Shown in pieces: positions 47,407-56,229 of a stretch of 64,000 nucleotides of DNA. This DNA comes from JBFWVD01 sp050246915 (lineage in GTDB: Bacteria; Actinomycetota; Acidimicrobiia; Acidimicrobiales; Ilumatobacteraceae): assembly GCA_050246915.1 (NCBI GenBank), contig JBFWVD010000007.1, positions 27,829-91,828 of the forward strand, read 5' to 3'. Both the position numbers and the translations under genes were made by a program. Under the pieces are notes generated by a model. That model saw only the letters and a list, made by a program, of their open reading frames with translations. It ran no database searches and was not told where the DNA came from. Positions within the stretch are counted from its first letter, which is position 1, and each line of letters begins with the position of its first letter.

Positions 47407-48609
47407 GTGGCAATCAGCGTTGGTACCTACCTGCCCCCTTGGGGGACCGATCGAGGCCGGGTCGTCGGTTACGACGAGGATGCGGTGACGCTCGCCGTGG
47501 AGGCCGGGCGCCAGGCGCTCGGGTCGGGATCGGCCTTACGTGTCGTGCTGGTGAGCCGGGACCTCCCGTTGCTCGAAGGCGGCAACTCTGCCGCCCTCGT
47601 GGCCGGGCTGGGCCTGCCCGTCGACACCGAGGTGGTGGAGCGCATCGGGGGAGCCCCCGCTGCGCTCGACTCCATCGTCACGGCCGATCCCGGAACACTG
47701 GTGATCGCCGCTGACGTCTCGGGAGCGGCCGGTGCCGGTGCGATTCTGGTCGCCGAGGCCAACTCGGTCCACGTCGTGTCACGGGTGCAGCGCAGCTTCC
47801 CCCAGAGAACTCGCCACGGCGATGGATCGGTGTACATCGACGACGATCCCCGCATGATGCGCGAACTGGGTGTGCGCGAATCGATGGACGCAGCAGCGCT
47901 GCCGGGCAAGCCGCTCATCGTCGCTGGCCTCGGAGCCAAGGACGCGGCAGCGTGGTCCGAGCCGGGAGCGCCTGCGCTCCCCACCGCGGGTGCATCGAGC
48001 ATCGTGTTCGCTCTCGCCGCGCTCATCGAGGCGGGTCGCAGCGGTCTGATCGCCGCCAGCGAGCAAGCCGCGTTGACGGCAGCCAGTGTCGATGTCACTG
48101 GCTCGACGGTGAGCCGCAAGGAGCCTGCAGCGCAGCCGCCGGCCAAGCGCAAGCTCGCACCTGGGGCCGACATCAAGCTCTCGCTTGCGGCGTACGACAG
48201 AGCGTGGGAGCCCAAGACGCGTTGGGAAGCCGGCAAGTGCACGAAGTGCGGCATGCTGGCCATGCCGCCACGGTTCCATTGCCTGGGGTGCGGGGCTGAT
48301 GACACGTGGGAGCTCACGCCGCTTCCTCGTACCGCCACCGTCTACACCTGCTCGACCATCCGCGTGCCCGTGCCGAACCTCGAGTCGCCGTACACGTTGG
48401 CCGTCGTGGAGTGCGACGGCGTCGACGTGCGGGTGCTCGTGCACGTCACCGATGTGGCACCGGGAACAGCGAAGATCGGTGACCACGGCTCGTTGGTGTT
48501 CCGACGGGTGGCGATGCGTGCCGGTGTTCCCGACTACGGCCATGCGTTCTCCCCCGACAGCCCTGGAGCGGCATCGACCGCCGACGCGATGAGTGGAGGA
48601 GCCCGATGA
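47407..48609 (+). CDS. Fused HMG-CoA-synthase-like + DUF35 OB-fold protein
   Basis: 400 residues with a GTG start and GGAGG ribosome site. Residues 1-225 resemble a 3-oxoacyl-ACP/HMG-CoA synthase fold (YLPPWGTDRGRVVGYDEDAVTLAVEAG), but no active-site Cys is evident (LVIADVSG-type sequence there), so it may be non-catalytic. Residues about 265-370 are a DUF35 module: zinc ribbon CTKCGMLAMPPRFHCLGCG plus OB-fold. It overlaps the next thiolase gene by 4 bp, so the two products probably form a complex. Confidence 0.85.
   Translation: MAISVGTYLPPWGTDRGRVVGYDEDAVTLAVEAGRQALGSGSALRVVLVSRDLPLLEGGNSAALVAGLGLPVDTEVVERIGGAPAALDSIVTADPGTLVIAADVSGAAGAGAILVAEANSVHVVSRVQRSFPQRTRHGDGSVYIDDDPRMMRELGVRESMDAAALPGKPLIVAGLGAKDAAAWSEPGAPALPTAGASSIVFALAALIEAGRSGLIAASEQAALTAASVDVTGSTVSRKEPAAQPPAKRKLAPGADIKLSLAAYDRAWEPKTRWEAGKCTKCGMLAMPPRFHCLGCGADDTWELTPLPRTATVYTCSTIRVPVPNLESPYTLAVVECDGVDVRVLVHVTDVAPGTAKIGDHGSLVFRRVAMRAGVPDYGHAFSPDSPGAASTADAMSGGAR
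48062..48077 (-). repeat. Variant of the dispersed palindrome
   Basis: Reads GTCAACGCGGCTTGCT on the minus strand, inside the fused DUF35 gene. Confidence 0.4.
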
Positions 48610-49766
48610 GGCGTGTAGCAGTGGTCGGAGCGGGCATGACCTCGTTCGGGGAGTTGTTCGATGTCGGCATCAAGGAACTCATGCCGATGGCCCTCGCCGA
48701 GGCGATCGCCTCCGTCGACAAAGGCTTCAACCGCAGCGACATCCAGGCCGGCTGGTACGGCTCGGTGGGCACCACCGACGGTTTCGGCTCGGGGATCATG
48801 GCCGACACGTGCGGGCTGCTCGACATCCCCGTGACCCGCATCGAGAACGCGTGTGCCACCGGTCAGGACATCATCCGAGCCGCCATCTACGCCATCACAT
48901 CGGGCTACATCGACGTGGCCGTGGTCATCGGTGCCGACAAGGTGCGTGACACGTCGTCGGCGGCGACGTTCTGGGAGTGGATGGCGAACACGCGCGACAT
49001 GGCGTGGGACTTCCCGCTCGGTCTGGTGGCGCCGGCCAACTTCGCACTCCACGCGGCGCGCTATCTGCACGAGGCACCGGCGACCCGAGAGCACATGGCC
49101 ATGATCGCGGTGAAGAACCACAAGCACGGCGTGACGAACCCCAAGGCGCAGTTGCGCTTCGAGATCACCGTCGATCAGGTGCTGAACGCGCCGCTGGTAG
49201 CCGAACCGTTCGGGCTCTACGACTGCACCCCGCAGTCCGATGGTGCCGCTGCCCTCATCTTGTGCAGCGACGACGTCGTTGATCGCTACACCGACCGTCC
49301 CGCATGGGTGCACGGCTTCGGTTTCGGTCTCGACCGCGTGATGCATCAGCACAAGTGGGACATGACCTCGTTCCCGTGCACGGTGAAGGCCGCCAAGATG
49401 GCCTATGACATGTCGGGCCTCACGCCCGACGACATCACGTTCGCCGAGGTCCACGACTGCTTCACCGGCGTCGAGCTGATCAGCTACGAAGATCTCGGCT
49501 TCGCGCCGCGCTTCGAGGGTCACAAGTTCGTGGAAGAAGGCGCGCACTACGTCGGCGGCCGCAAGCCCATCAACCCCAGCGGTGGTCTCAAGTCCAAGGG
49601 GCATCCACCGGGAGCCACGGGCGTGTCGCAGTGCGTCGAGATCTTCGAGCAGCTTCGTGGCGAGGCCCACAATCAGATCGACGATCCGCGTTTCGGCATG
49701 GCGCACAACATCGGCGGCCCCACCGCGGCTTCCGGTATCACCATCCTCGGCAAAGAAAAGCCCTGA
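48606..49766 (+). CDS. Thiolase-superfamily protein (SCP2-thiolase type)
   Basis: 386 residues. RIENACATGQDII (Cys), FAEVHDCFTGVELI and GGLKSKGHPPGATG are present. It overlaps the DUF35 fusion by 4 bp (ATGA). It is a distant paralogue of the thiolase at 45449, and the two thiolase/DUF35 pairs are divergent. Role: carbon-chain shortening of an acyl-CoA; substrate unknown. Confidence 0.92.
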   Translation: MRRVAVVGAGMTSFGELFDVGIKELMPMALAEAIASVDKGFNRSDIQAGWYGSVGTTDGFGSGIMADTCGLLDIPVTRIENACATGQDIIRAAIYAITSGYIDVAVVIGADKVRDTSSAATFWEWMANTRDMAWDFPLGLVAPANFALHAARYLHEAPATREHMAMIAVKNHKHGVTNPKAQLRFEITVDQVLNAPLVAEPFGLYDCTPQSDGAAALILCSDDVVDRYTDRPAWVHGFGFGLDRVMHQHKWDMTSFPCTVKAAKMAYDMSGLTPDDITFAEVHDCFTGVELISYEDLGFAPRFEGHKFVEEGAHYVGGRKPINPSGGLKSKGHPPGATGVSQCVEIFEQLRGEAHNQIDDPRFGMAHNIGGPTAASGITILGKEKP

Positions 49767-49777
49767 GAGGCCGGTCC

Positions 49778-50956
49778 GTGTCAACACAACGATCTGTGAC
49801 AACGCGACGAACGGCATCGCTCGGCGATCTCGTCAAGCCAGGTTGCCGAGTGGCCGTCGCCGACGGGGTCGGCATGCCGATCTCGTCAGTGGGCCCGCTC
49901 ACCGAAGTTGCGCGCGCTGTCGGCGGGGTGCGCCTCGTACTGGGATGGTGGCCGGCGCCGGTGCCCGACTTCGATGCATCGGCGTTCGTCGACGTGCGCA
50001 CGGTGATGGCGGGCTACTCGCTGCGCAAGCTGGTCGACGACGGCTCGGTGCACTACATACCGGCCCGTCTCCAGACGGTGCTGGCCCTCATGCGCGACAA
50101 GCTCCGCCCCGACGTACTCGTTGCTTCGGTGGCGCGCAGCGAGCGCGGCTGGACCTTCACCACCGAAGTGGCGTGGATGCGGGCCGCGGTGAACGCCGGA
50201 GCGATGGTGGCTGCGGTCGAGTGCACCGGACATCCGGTGTGCGACGCCGGGCCACCCATCCCCGACGAGCAGCTGTGGTTCATCGGTTCCAGTGATGCGC
50301 CGCCGTCGAACGCCACGTGGGCTGATCCTGGTGATCTGCATCGAGCCATCGGCTCGCACGTCGTGCGCTACATCCCCGAAGGAGCCCGGCTGCAGTTCGG
50401 GCCGGGCCCGCTGTCGAGCGGCATCCTCGATTCACTCAGCGTGCCGGTGCGCATCGACACGGGCATGCTCACTGACGCCGTGCTCGGACTCGAGCGCCGT
50501 GGGCTGCTGCTCGATCTGCCGATCGCTCCCTACATGGCCGGGTCACCGGAGTTCTACCAGTGGGCGCACGGCAAGAAGCTGGTGCACGGTCTCGAGGTCA
50601 CGCACGATCAGCATCGGCTCGGGACCGGTTCACCGCTGGTGACCATCAACACGGCGCTGGAGCTCGATCTCGACGGTCAGATCAACGTGGAGTCTGCCGG
50701 CGGTTCGGCCATCGCCGGTATCGGCGGGCAACCCGACTACGCGTTCGCCGGGGCGTCGTCACTCAGCGGCGGCCTGAGCATCTTGGCGGTCGCTACTCGC
50801 AACGGGAAGAACTCCACCCTGGTGGAGCGCCTCAGCGCTCCAGTGTCGACACCATCGCACGATGTGGACGTGATCGTGACCGAGAACGGTTCACGTGATC
50901 TGCGCGGGCTCGATCGCCGCGAGCGGCGAGCCGCCATCGCTTCGCTGTGGAGCTGA
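49778..50956 (+). CDS. Acetyl-CoA hydrolase/CoA-transferase family protein
   Basis: 392 residues from GTG 49778 after GAGAGG. Two Rossmann-like halves; the C-terminal half has GTGSPLVTINTALELDLDGQ and GGQPDYAFAGASSLSGG, where class I CoA transferases bind CoA. It probably moves CoA from a degradation product to acetate or a similar acid. 11 bp after the thiolase gene, same operon. Confidence 0.88.
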   Translation: MSTQRSVTTRRTASLGDLVKPGCRVAVADGVGMPISSVGPLTEVARAVGGVRLVLGWWPAPVPDFDASAFVDVRTVMAGYSLRKLVDDGSVHYIPARLQTVLALMRDKLRPDVLVASVARSERGWTFTTEVAWMRAAVNAGAMVAAVECTGHPVCDAGPPIPDEQLWFIGSSDAPPSNATWADPGDLHRAIGSHVVRYIPEGARLQFGPGPLSSGILDSLSVPVRIDTGMLTDAVLGLERRGLLLDLPIAPYMAGSPEFYQWAHGKKLVHGLEVTHDQHRLGTGSPLVTINTALELDLDGQINVESAGGSAIAGIGGQPDYAFAGASSLSGGLSILAVATRNGKNSTLVERLSAPVSTPSHDVDVIVTENGSRDLRGLDRRERRAAIASLWS

Positions 50957-50957
50957 G

Positions 50958-51452
50958 ATGTCGGCCCTGCAATTGACATTGACAGAGCTGCAGGAGCTCT
51001 TCGACAAGCAGAACCTGTCGGCCGACGCCGAGGCCCGCGACGACCAGCCGCCGATGGTGCGCCCCATCGACACCATCATCACCGAATTGTCCGACGAGCG
51101 GTTGTGCACGCACCATCGATTCAACGCCGCCCATCTGCGTCCCGGGGGAGTGGTGGCCGGGCCGATCCTGTTCGGGTTGTGCGACATGCTCGGTTGGATG
51201 TGCACCGTGGCGCGCCTCCCGAAGGGGAGCGATGCCGTGACCATCGATGCGTCCATCCGCTTCTTGCGCGGCGCGCCGTCGGGTGACCTCATAGGTGAGG
51301 CGGTGCCGCTGCGGGTCGGTCGTCGCATGGTGGTGAGCTCGGTGACCATCAGTGCCCTCGGCGATGACGGTGGACCGCTCGTGCATGCGGTCATCACGTT
51401 CGCCCCGATGCTGCGCGGTCTCGAGCAGATCCGCGCCAAGGCAACTGGTTGA
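50958..51452 (+). CDS. PaaI/hot-dog-fold thioesterase-like protein
   Basis: 164 residues, ATG one base after the preceding stop. Hot-dog elements: HHRFNAAHLRPGGVVAGPILFGLCDMLG and TIDASIRFLRGAPSGDLIGEA, VGRRMVVSSVTISA. It would hydrolyse acyl-CoA. Last gene of the five-gene rightward operon 47407-51452 that includes thiolase and CoA transferase (four genes visible plus this one). Confidence 0.88.
   Translation: MSALQLTLTELQELFDKQNLSADAEARDDQPPMVRPIDTIITELSDERLCTHHRFNAAHLRPGGVVAGPILFGLCDMLGWMCTVARLPKGSDAVTIDASIRFLRGAPSGDLIGEAVPLRVGRRMVVSSVTISALGDDGGPLVHAVITFAPMLRGLEQIRAKATG
50968..50983 (-). repeat. Variant of the dispersed palindrome at a gene start
   Basis: Reads GTCAATGTCAATTGCA on the minus strand, 10 bp into the thioesterase gene. 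Confidence 0.45.
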
Positions 51453-51478
51453 CGGACGCCGCGGACTGACGCCGCTCT

Positions 51479-51715
51479 TCACGACGGGGGCGTGGCTCGC
51501 ATGACGCTGGCCATTCCCGGTGGTGGGCCAGCGGGAAGATCGCTCTGCCACTTGCAACGATGGCGACGATTGGCGATCAGCCCCTGGCCATTGATGCACA
51601 CGAAGTCGTCGCTGTAGTGCAGGCCTCGCATCGGCACCCGACCGGTGTCTCGCGGTAGCACGTACGACACGGTGGTGGTCTCGGCATGAGCGGTGGTGCC
51701 GATGACGTCGACCAC
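51479..51715 (-). pseudogene. Truncated SnoaL/NTF2-like protein remnant
   Basis: 78 residues. GLHYSDDFVCINGQGLIANRRHRCKWQSDLP matches the C-terminal half of SnoaL-like (NTF2-fold) proteins, but the N-terminal helix-and-sheet half is missing. It begins only 12 bp downstream of the SDR stop and in the same frame as that gene, separated by a single TAG. Most likely a 5'-truncated relic. Reads as a gene only from an internal GTG. Confidence 0.55.
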
Positions 51716-51727
51716 GGTGTTGCACCG

Positions 51728-52561
51728 CTACTTCAAGACGCCGCCGAGGTCGACGGGCAGCACGTGCCCGGTGATGTAGCGAGCATCATCCGACGCGAGG
51801 AACGCCACCGCGGCGGAGATGTCGGCTGCCTCTACCCACGGCTCGGGGAGCAGGTTCATGCGCTGGAAGGCAGGGCGCACGTCATCCACCGACGGCGACT
51901 CGAGGTCGGGTCGGAACAGCGAGAACGTGACGTCGTTCATGAGCATGTCGGTGTTCACGTTGGTGGGCGCCACGGCGTTGACGCGGATGCGATGACGGGA
52001 CAACTCGCGTGCCATGGTCTCGGTGAGTGCGATGACCCCGCGCTTGGCGGCGACGTAGGCGGCGATGTTGCTGGCGCCGCGCACCCCGGCGGCCGATGAG
52101 GTCACGATGATCGATCCGCCCCGGCCGGCGTCGATCATGTGTGGCACCGCAGCAGAGACCGTGCGCCACACCCCGGTGAGGTTGATGTCGAGTGTGTCTT
52201 GCCAGACATCGTCGGGGATCTCCCAGAACGGTGTGGGGAGCGGGCCAATGCCGGCGTTGGCGCACACGATGTCGATGTGGCCGAACTGCTGTACCCCTTC
52301 GGCCACTACGGCCTTGATCGCAGCGCTGTCGCGCACATCGGCGGGGCGGGCCACGATGCGGCGATCGAGGGCCTCGACCTGTCGCACCGTCTCGGCCAGA
52401 TCCTCGGCGTCGGCCAGGTCGTAGCCCAGCCATTGCGGTGGCGTGGGTAGATCGAAGGTGATGATGTCGGCGCCTTCGCTGGCCAGTCGCAGGGCGTGGG
52501 ACCGGCCCTGTCCTCGTGCCCCGCCGCTGATGAGAGCGACCTTGCCCTGCAAGCGATTCAT
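51728..52561 (-). CDS. Mycofactocin-type SDR oxidoreductase
   Basis: 277 residues from ATG 52561. The cofactor loop ISGGARGQGRSHALRLASEGADIITFD is the hallmark of the SDR subfamily that uses mycofactocin-linked, non-exchanged NAD. VCANAGIGP, VTSSAAGVRG, and YVAAKRG complete the motif set. No mycofactocin biosynthesis gene is in the window. Coupled (4-bp overlap) to the DUF2237 gene upstream. Confidence 0.9.
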   Translation of the reverse strand: MNRLQGKVALISGGARGQGRSHALRLASEGADIITFDLPTPPQWLGYDLADAEDLAETVRQVEALDRRIVARPADVRDSAAIKAVVAEGVQQFGHIDIVCANAGIGPLPTPFWEIPDDVWQDTLDINLTGVWRTVSAAVPHMIDAGRGGSIIVTSSAAGVRGASNIAAYVAAKRGVIALTETMARELSRHRIRVNAVAPTNVNTDMLMNDVTFSLFRPDLESPSVDDVRPAFQRMNLLPEPWVEAADISAAVAFLASDDARYITGHVLPVDLGGVLK

Positions 52562-52956
52562 GGCTCTTCGCTCGCCGATCCGGTGCTCGACGCGCCTGGC
52601 TCGACCGCGTACCGCTGCAGATCCTCGAGCCTGACGTACTCGAGGGTGCGGGCATGCGTGGCCTCGAGCACCACCTGGGGAGCAGCACCGCCATCGAGTG
52701 CTTCGGCCCAGCGCGACGCGCACAGGCACCAACGGTCGCCGGGCTTGAGACCAGGGAATCCGTACTGGGGCATCGCGGTGAGCAGATCGTTGCCCTGCGA
52801 GAGGGAGAAGTCGAGGAACTCCTCGGTCATCACACAGCACACGGTGTGCACCCCGAAGTCGTCCCCGCCCGTGTCGCAACATCCGTTGCGGTAGAACCCC
52901 GTGAGTGGATCGCGCCCGCACTCGACGAGTTCGGTGCCGAGAACGTTGAGCGCCAT
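52558..52956 (-). CDS. DUF2237 family protein
   Basis: 132 residues. MALNVLGTELVECGRDPLTGFYRNGCC, TVCCVMTEEFLDFSLSQGNDL and LKPGDRWCLCASRWAEAL define this conserved Cys-rich family of unknown function. It overlaps the SDR by 4 bp. Start at ATG 52956; the 246 bp upstream to the divergent hydrolase hold the promoters. Confidence 0.92.
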   Translation of the reverse strand: MALNVLGTELVECGRDPLTGFYRNGCCDTGGDDFGVHTVCCVMTEEFLDFSLSQGNDLLTAMPQYGFPGLKPGDRWCLCASRWAEALDGGAAPQVVLEATHARTLEYVRLEDLQRYAVEPGASSTGSASEEP

Positions 52957-53202
52957 CACTTGCCCACTTTCCGGAAGTCCGAGCTCGCGATCGTGCGGAA
53001 CTGACGCTGTTGTGCTGCCATGTCGTTGGTACCTCCTGCTGGTCCCGGGACCGGTCGTGAGCGTCGTGGCTCCGTGGAACTGCTGTGTGCTCCGGTGATT
53101 CTTGCCGCGTCGCGGGGCCGGTGCTGCAGTCGCGAGCGTTGCGGTACGGTGCGACGGGTGGGAGTGCGGCGGGCACCGCCGTTGTGAACCTGGGGGAGAG
53201 GG

Positions 53203-54132
53203 ATGATGGATGTGCTGGGCGCGCTCGATCCGGTGATCGCCGCGGGGTTGGAGCCGTTCGCCGCGTTCGGGGTTTCCGAACAGACGCTGGCTGCGGCTCG
53301 ATCCAACATGCTCACCGTCCTGCCCGAGTTGTCGGACGCGGTCGAACGCACCGATCACGTGGTCAGCGCTGATCCCGAGGTGATCGTGCGGGTGCATCGG
53401 CCTCGCGGCCTCGTCGGTGCGCTTCCCGCCCTGTATTCGATGCACGGCGGCGGGTACGTCATCGGTACCCGGGACATCGACGACTTCTTGTTCGATCAGT
53501 GGTGCCCTGCACTCAACTGCGTCGCCGTCTCGGTGGAGTATCGGCTCGCTCCGGAGACCCCCTACCCCGGCCCGCTCGAGGATTGCTACACCGGGTTGGC
53601 ATGGACGTTCGTCAATGCCGAGATGCTCGGGATCGACACCAGCCGAGTCGGGCTCATCGGCACGAGCGCCGGAGGGGGACTGGCCGCAGCGTTGGCTCTG
53701 TTGGCACGTGATCGAGGCGAGCTGCGGCCGGCGTTCCAGGTGTTGAACTGCCCGATGATCGACGATCGGATGACCACGCCGTCCAGCCAACTCGATGGGC
53801 TCCCCATCTGGAGCAAGGAGTCCAACGAATTCGGATGGCGCAGCTATCTCGGCGAGTTGTTCGAGAACAATGCCGTGCCCTGTCACGCCGCGCCGGCCCG
53901 GGCCGTCGATCTCAGCGGCCTGCCCCCGGCGTTCGTGGCCGTTGGCGGGGTGGATGGCTTTCGCGACGAAAATGTCGACTACGCGCTGCGACTGATGCAG
54001 GCGGGTGTGCCGACCGACTTGCACGTGTACGCCGGTCTGCCCCACGGCCACTCGCTGTTCCCGAAAGCGGCGGGGTCACAACAGTGGAACCGGGACCAGT
54101 TCGATTGGGTGGCGAGGCAATTCGCCCGATGA
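53203..54132 (+). CDS. Alpha/beta hydrolase (hormone-sensitive lipase family)
   Basis: 309 residues. Oxyanion motif MHGGGYV, nucleophile elbow GTSAGGG, acid Asp in VGGVDGFRDEN and base His in LPHGHSLF form the full HSL set. Expected ester hydrolysis. It overlaps the crotonase gene by 4 bp (ATGA), making a hydrolase-crotonase-dehydrogenase operon. Confidence 0.93.
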   Translation: MMDVLGALDPVIAAGLEPFAAFGVSEQTLAAARSNMLTVLPELSDAVERTDHVVSADPEVIVRVHRPRGLVGALPALYSMHGGGYVIGTRDIDDFLFDQWCPALNCVAVSVEYRLAPETPYPGPLEDCYTGLAWTFVNAEMLGIDTSRVGLIGTSAGGGLAAALALLARDRGELRPAFQVLNCPMIDDRMTTPSSQLDGLPIWSKESNEFGWRSYLGELFENNAVPCHAAPARAVDLSGLPPAFVAVGGVDGFRDENVDYALRLMQAGVPTDLHVYAGLPHGHSLFPKAAGSQQWNRDQFDWVARQFAR

Positions 54133-54953
54133 CGCCGTCCGAGGCAATGGGAGTTGACACCATCTTGGTGGAGGTCGACGAGCTTGGCGTCGCGGTGATC
54201 ACCCTGAACCGCCCGGCGTCGCTGAATGCGGTCACCCTGGCGATGGAGGAGCTCTTCGTCGAAGTCTTCCGCCAACTCGATGACGACCCGAAGGTGCGAT
54301 GCATTGTCATCACCGGCGCGGGTCGGGCGTTCTGCGCGGGCGACGATGTGAAGGCCGGATGGGGCGAGGCATCCATGGACGCATCGATCGCCGCACTCGA
54401 CTCGCCAGCCGCGGACATGGTCGAGTACGTCGAGGCGATGTTGCGGGCCACCACGCCCACGATCGCAGCGGTGAACGGAGTGGCGATCGGATGGGGCATG
54501 GATGTGGCGCTGTTGTGCGACATCGCCATCGCGTCGGACACCGCACGATTCAGCCAACGATTCGTGTCGATGGGGCTCGTTCCCCACGTTGCCGGCGTGT
54601 GGGCCCTGCCCCAAGTGGTGGGCCGATCGGCGGCGATGGAGCTGCTGCTCACCGGGGACATCATCGACGCGGCCGAAGCACTGCGCCTCGGGCTGGTGTC
54701 CCGGGTTGTTCCGGGAAGCGATCTGATGGATACCGCTGGTGCGTTGGCGGGGCGCATCGCTGCCAATCCGCCGCTGGCCGTGGCTGCCATCAAGGAGCTG
54801 GTGCGCCGAGCTGCCGGGAAGTCCGTGGCGGAGCTCGACGATCTCGCGCCGCTGCTGGGCCTACGTCTGCGACGGCTGTTCGACACCGACGATCATCGTG
54901 AGGCGGTGGCCGCGTTCGCCGAGCGCCGCCCGCCTCGCTTCACAGGGAGCTGA
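54129..54953 (+). CDS. Enoyl-CoA hydratase/isomerase family protein
   Basis: 274 residues. IVITGAGRAFCAGDDVKAG, AAVNGVAIGWGMDVALLCDIAIA (oxyanion hole), FVSMGLVPHVAGVWALPQVVG. A dispersed palindrome variant (54143-54158) lies 14 bp into the gene. Hydration step between the dehydrogenase and later enzymes. Confidence 0.93.
   Translation: MTPSEAMGVDTILVEVDELGVAVITLNRPASLNAVTLAMEELFVEVFRQLDDDPKVRCIVITGAGRAFCAGDDVKAGWGEASMDASIAALDSPAADMVEYVEAMLRATTPTIAAVNGVAIGWGMDVALLCDIAIASDTARFSQRFVSMGLVPHVAGVWALPQVVGRSAAMELLLTGDIIDAAEALRLGLVSRVVPGSDLMDTAGALAGRIAANPPLAVAAIKELVRRAAGKSVAELDDLAPLLGLRLRRLFDTDDHREAVAAFAERRPPRFTGS
54143..54158 (-). repeat. Variant of the dispersed palindrome at a gene start
   Basis: Reads GTCAACTCCCATTGCC on the minus strand. 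Confidence 0.45.
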
Positions 54954-54954
54954 G

Positions 54955-56118
54955 ATGGACTTCGCGCTGAGCGAGTCGGACGAAGCGTTTCGGGTCGTGG
55001 TGCGTGAGTGGCTGCGCGAGCACTACAGCGGCGACTTCTTGCAGCTGTCGCGCCACGGTCTCGATGACGCTGACAGTTGGGCGTTGCGTGTGCGATGGGA
55101 ACAGGAGCTGGCCAGTGGGGGATGGGTGGGGCTCAACTGGCCCGAAGAGGTTGGTGGACGCGGGGTGAGCCTCACCGAGCAGCTGGTGTTCGACGAGGAG
55201 TACGCGCGCAGCGGTGCGCCGTCGCGGGCTGGGTTCTTCGGCGAGCAACTGCTAGGACCGACGATGATCGTGCACGGCACCGATGCGCAGAAGAAGCGGT
55301 TCTTGCCAGCGATCCTGGCGGGAACCCAGTACTGGTGTCAGGGCTATAGCGAACCAAACGCCGGCTCTGATCTGGCCAGTGTGGTGACCCGCGCTCGGCT
55401 CGATGGTGACCGGTGGATCATCGACGGGCAGAAGGTGTGGACGAGCCTCGGGCATTTCGCCGACTGGATCTTCGTGCTCTGTCGCACCGATCCCGATGCC
55501 CCCGGCCATCGTGGGCTCAGCTTGTTGTTGTGTCCGCTCGATCAGCCCGGTGTCGAGGTCCGGCCCATTCGTCAGCTCACCGGTGGGGCCGAGTTCAACG
55601 AGGTCTTCTTCACCGGTGCCGAGACGACTGACGATCTGGTCCTCGGTGCGCCGGGCGCGGGCTGGAACGTCGCCATGTCGGTGCTCGGATTCGAGCGGGG
55701 CACCGCCTTCTTGGCATTGCAGAAGATGTTCACCACCGAGCTGTCAATGGTCATTGACACAGCGCGACGGCGTGATCTCCTCGGTGATCGGTTGGTGCGG
55801 GCCAAGTTGGCGCGTATGTGGGAGCGGCTGCAGATCATGCGGTACATGGGTCTGCGCACGGTGAGTGCGGTTGGCGCCGGGAAGGCACCAGGGCCCGAGG
55901 CGTCGGTGGGCAAGCTGTTCTGGTCGCACTGGCATCAGGAGCTCGGCGCTCTCGCCATGGATCTCGGTGGTATGGATTCCATGGTGCTGGCCGACGGGCA
56001 TCTCGACCACATGCAACACGTCTTCCTGTTCTCCAAGCAGGACGCGATCGCTGCGGGATCGTCGGAGATCCAACACAACATCCTCGGTGAGCGAGTGCTG
56101 GGGCTTCCGAGGGCGTGA
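54955..56118 (+). CDS. Acyl-CoA dehydrogenase
   Basis: 387 residues, starting 1 bp after the crotonase stop. WCQGYSEPNAGSDLAS, GQKVWTSLGHFADWIF and AGSSEIQHNILGERVLGL (Glu base) are intact. It contains a perfect GTCAAT-N4-ATTGAC palindrome at 55743. Confidence 0.93.
   Translation: MDFALSESDEAFRVVVREWLREHYSGDFLQLSRHGLDDADSWALRVRWEQELASGGWVGLNWPEEVGGRGVSLTEQLVFDEEYARSGAPSRAGFFGEQLLGPTMIVHGTDAQKKRFLPAILAGTQYWCQGYSEPNAGSDLASVVTRARLDGDRWIIDGQKVWTSLGHFADWIFVLCRTDPDAPGHRGLSLLLCPLDQPGVEVRPIRQLTGGAEFNEVFFTGAETTDDLVLGAPGAGWNVAMSVLGFERGTAFLALQKMFTTELSMVIDTARRRDLLGDRLVRAKLARMWERLQIMRYMGLRTVSAVGAGKAPGPEASVGKLFWSHWHQELGALAMDLGGMDSMVLADGHLDHMQHVFLFSKQDAIAAGSSEIQHNILGERVLGLPRA
55743..55758. repeat. GTCAAT-N4-ATTGAC palindrome (dispersed motif)
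   Basis: GTCAATGGTCATTGAC, extended by flanking T/A to TGTCAAT/ATTGACA. Confidence 0.6.
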
Positions 56119-56132
56119 CGCCGTTCTTTGGC

Positions 56133-56148
56133 GTCAATCGTGGTTGAC
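56133..56148. repeat. GTCAAT-N4-GTTGAC palindrome (dispersed motif), intergenic
   Basis: GTCAATCGTGGTTGAC, 15 bp after the dehydrogenase stop and 82 bp before the HNH gene. Confidence 0.6.
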
Positions 56149-56229
56149 GTCCGTCAAGATTGTTGTGCTGCTGGTTAAACGACGTCGCCTCACGAGTTTT
56201 CATCACAGTCGATACGTACACTTGTTCGT

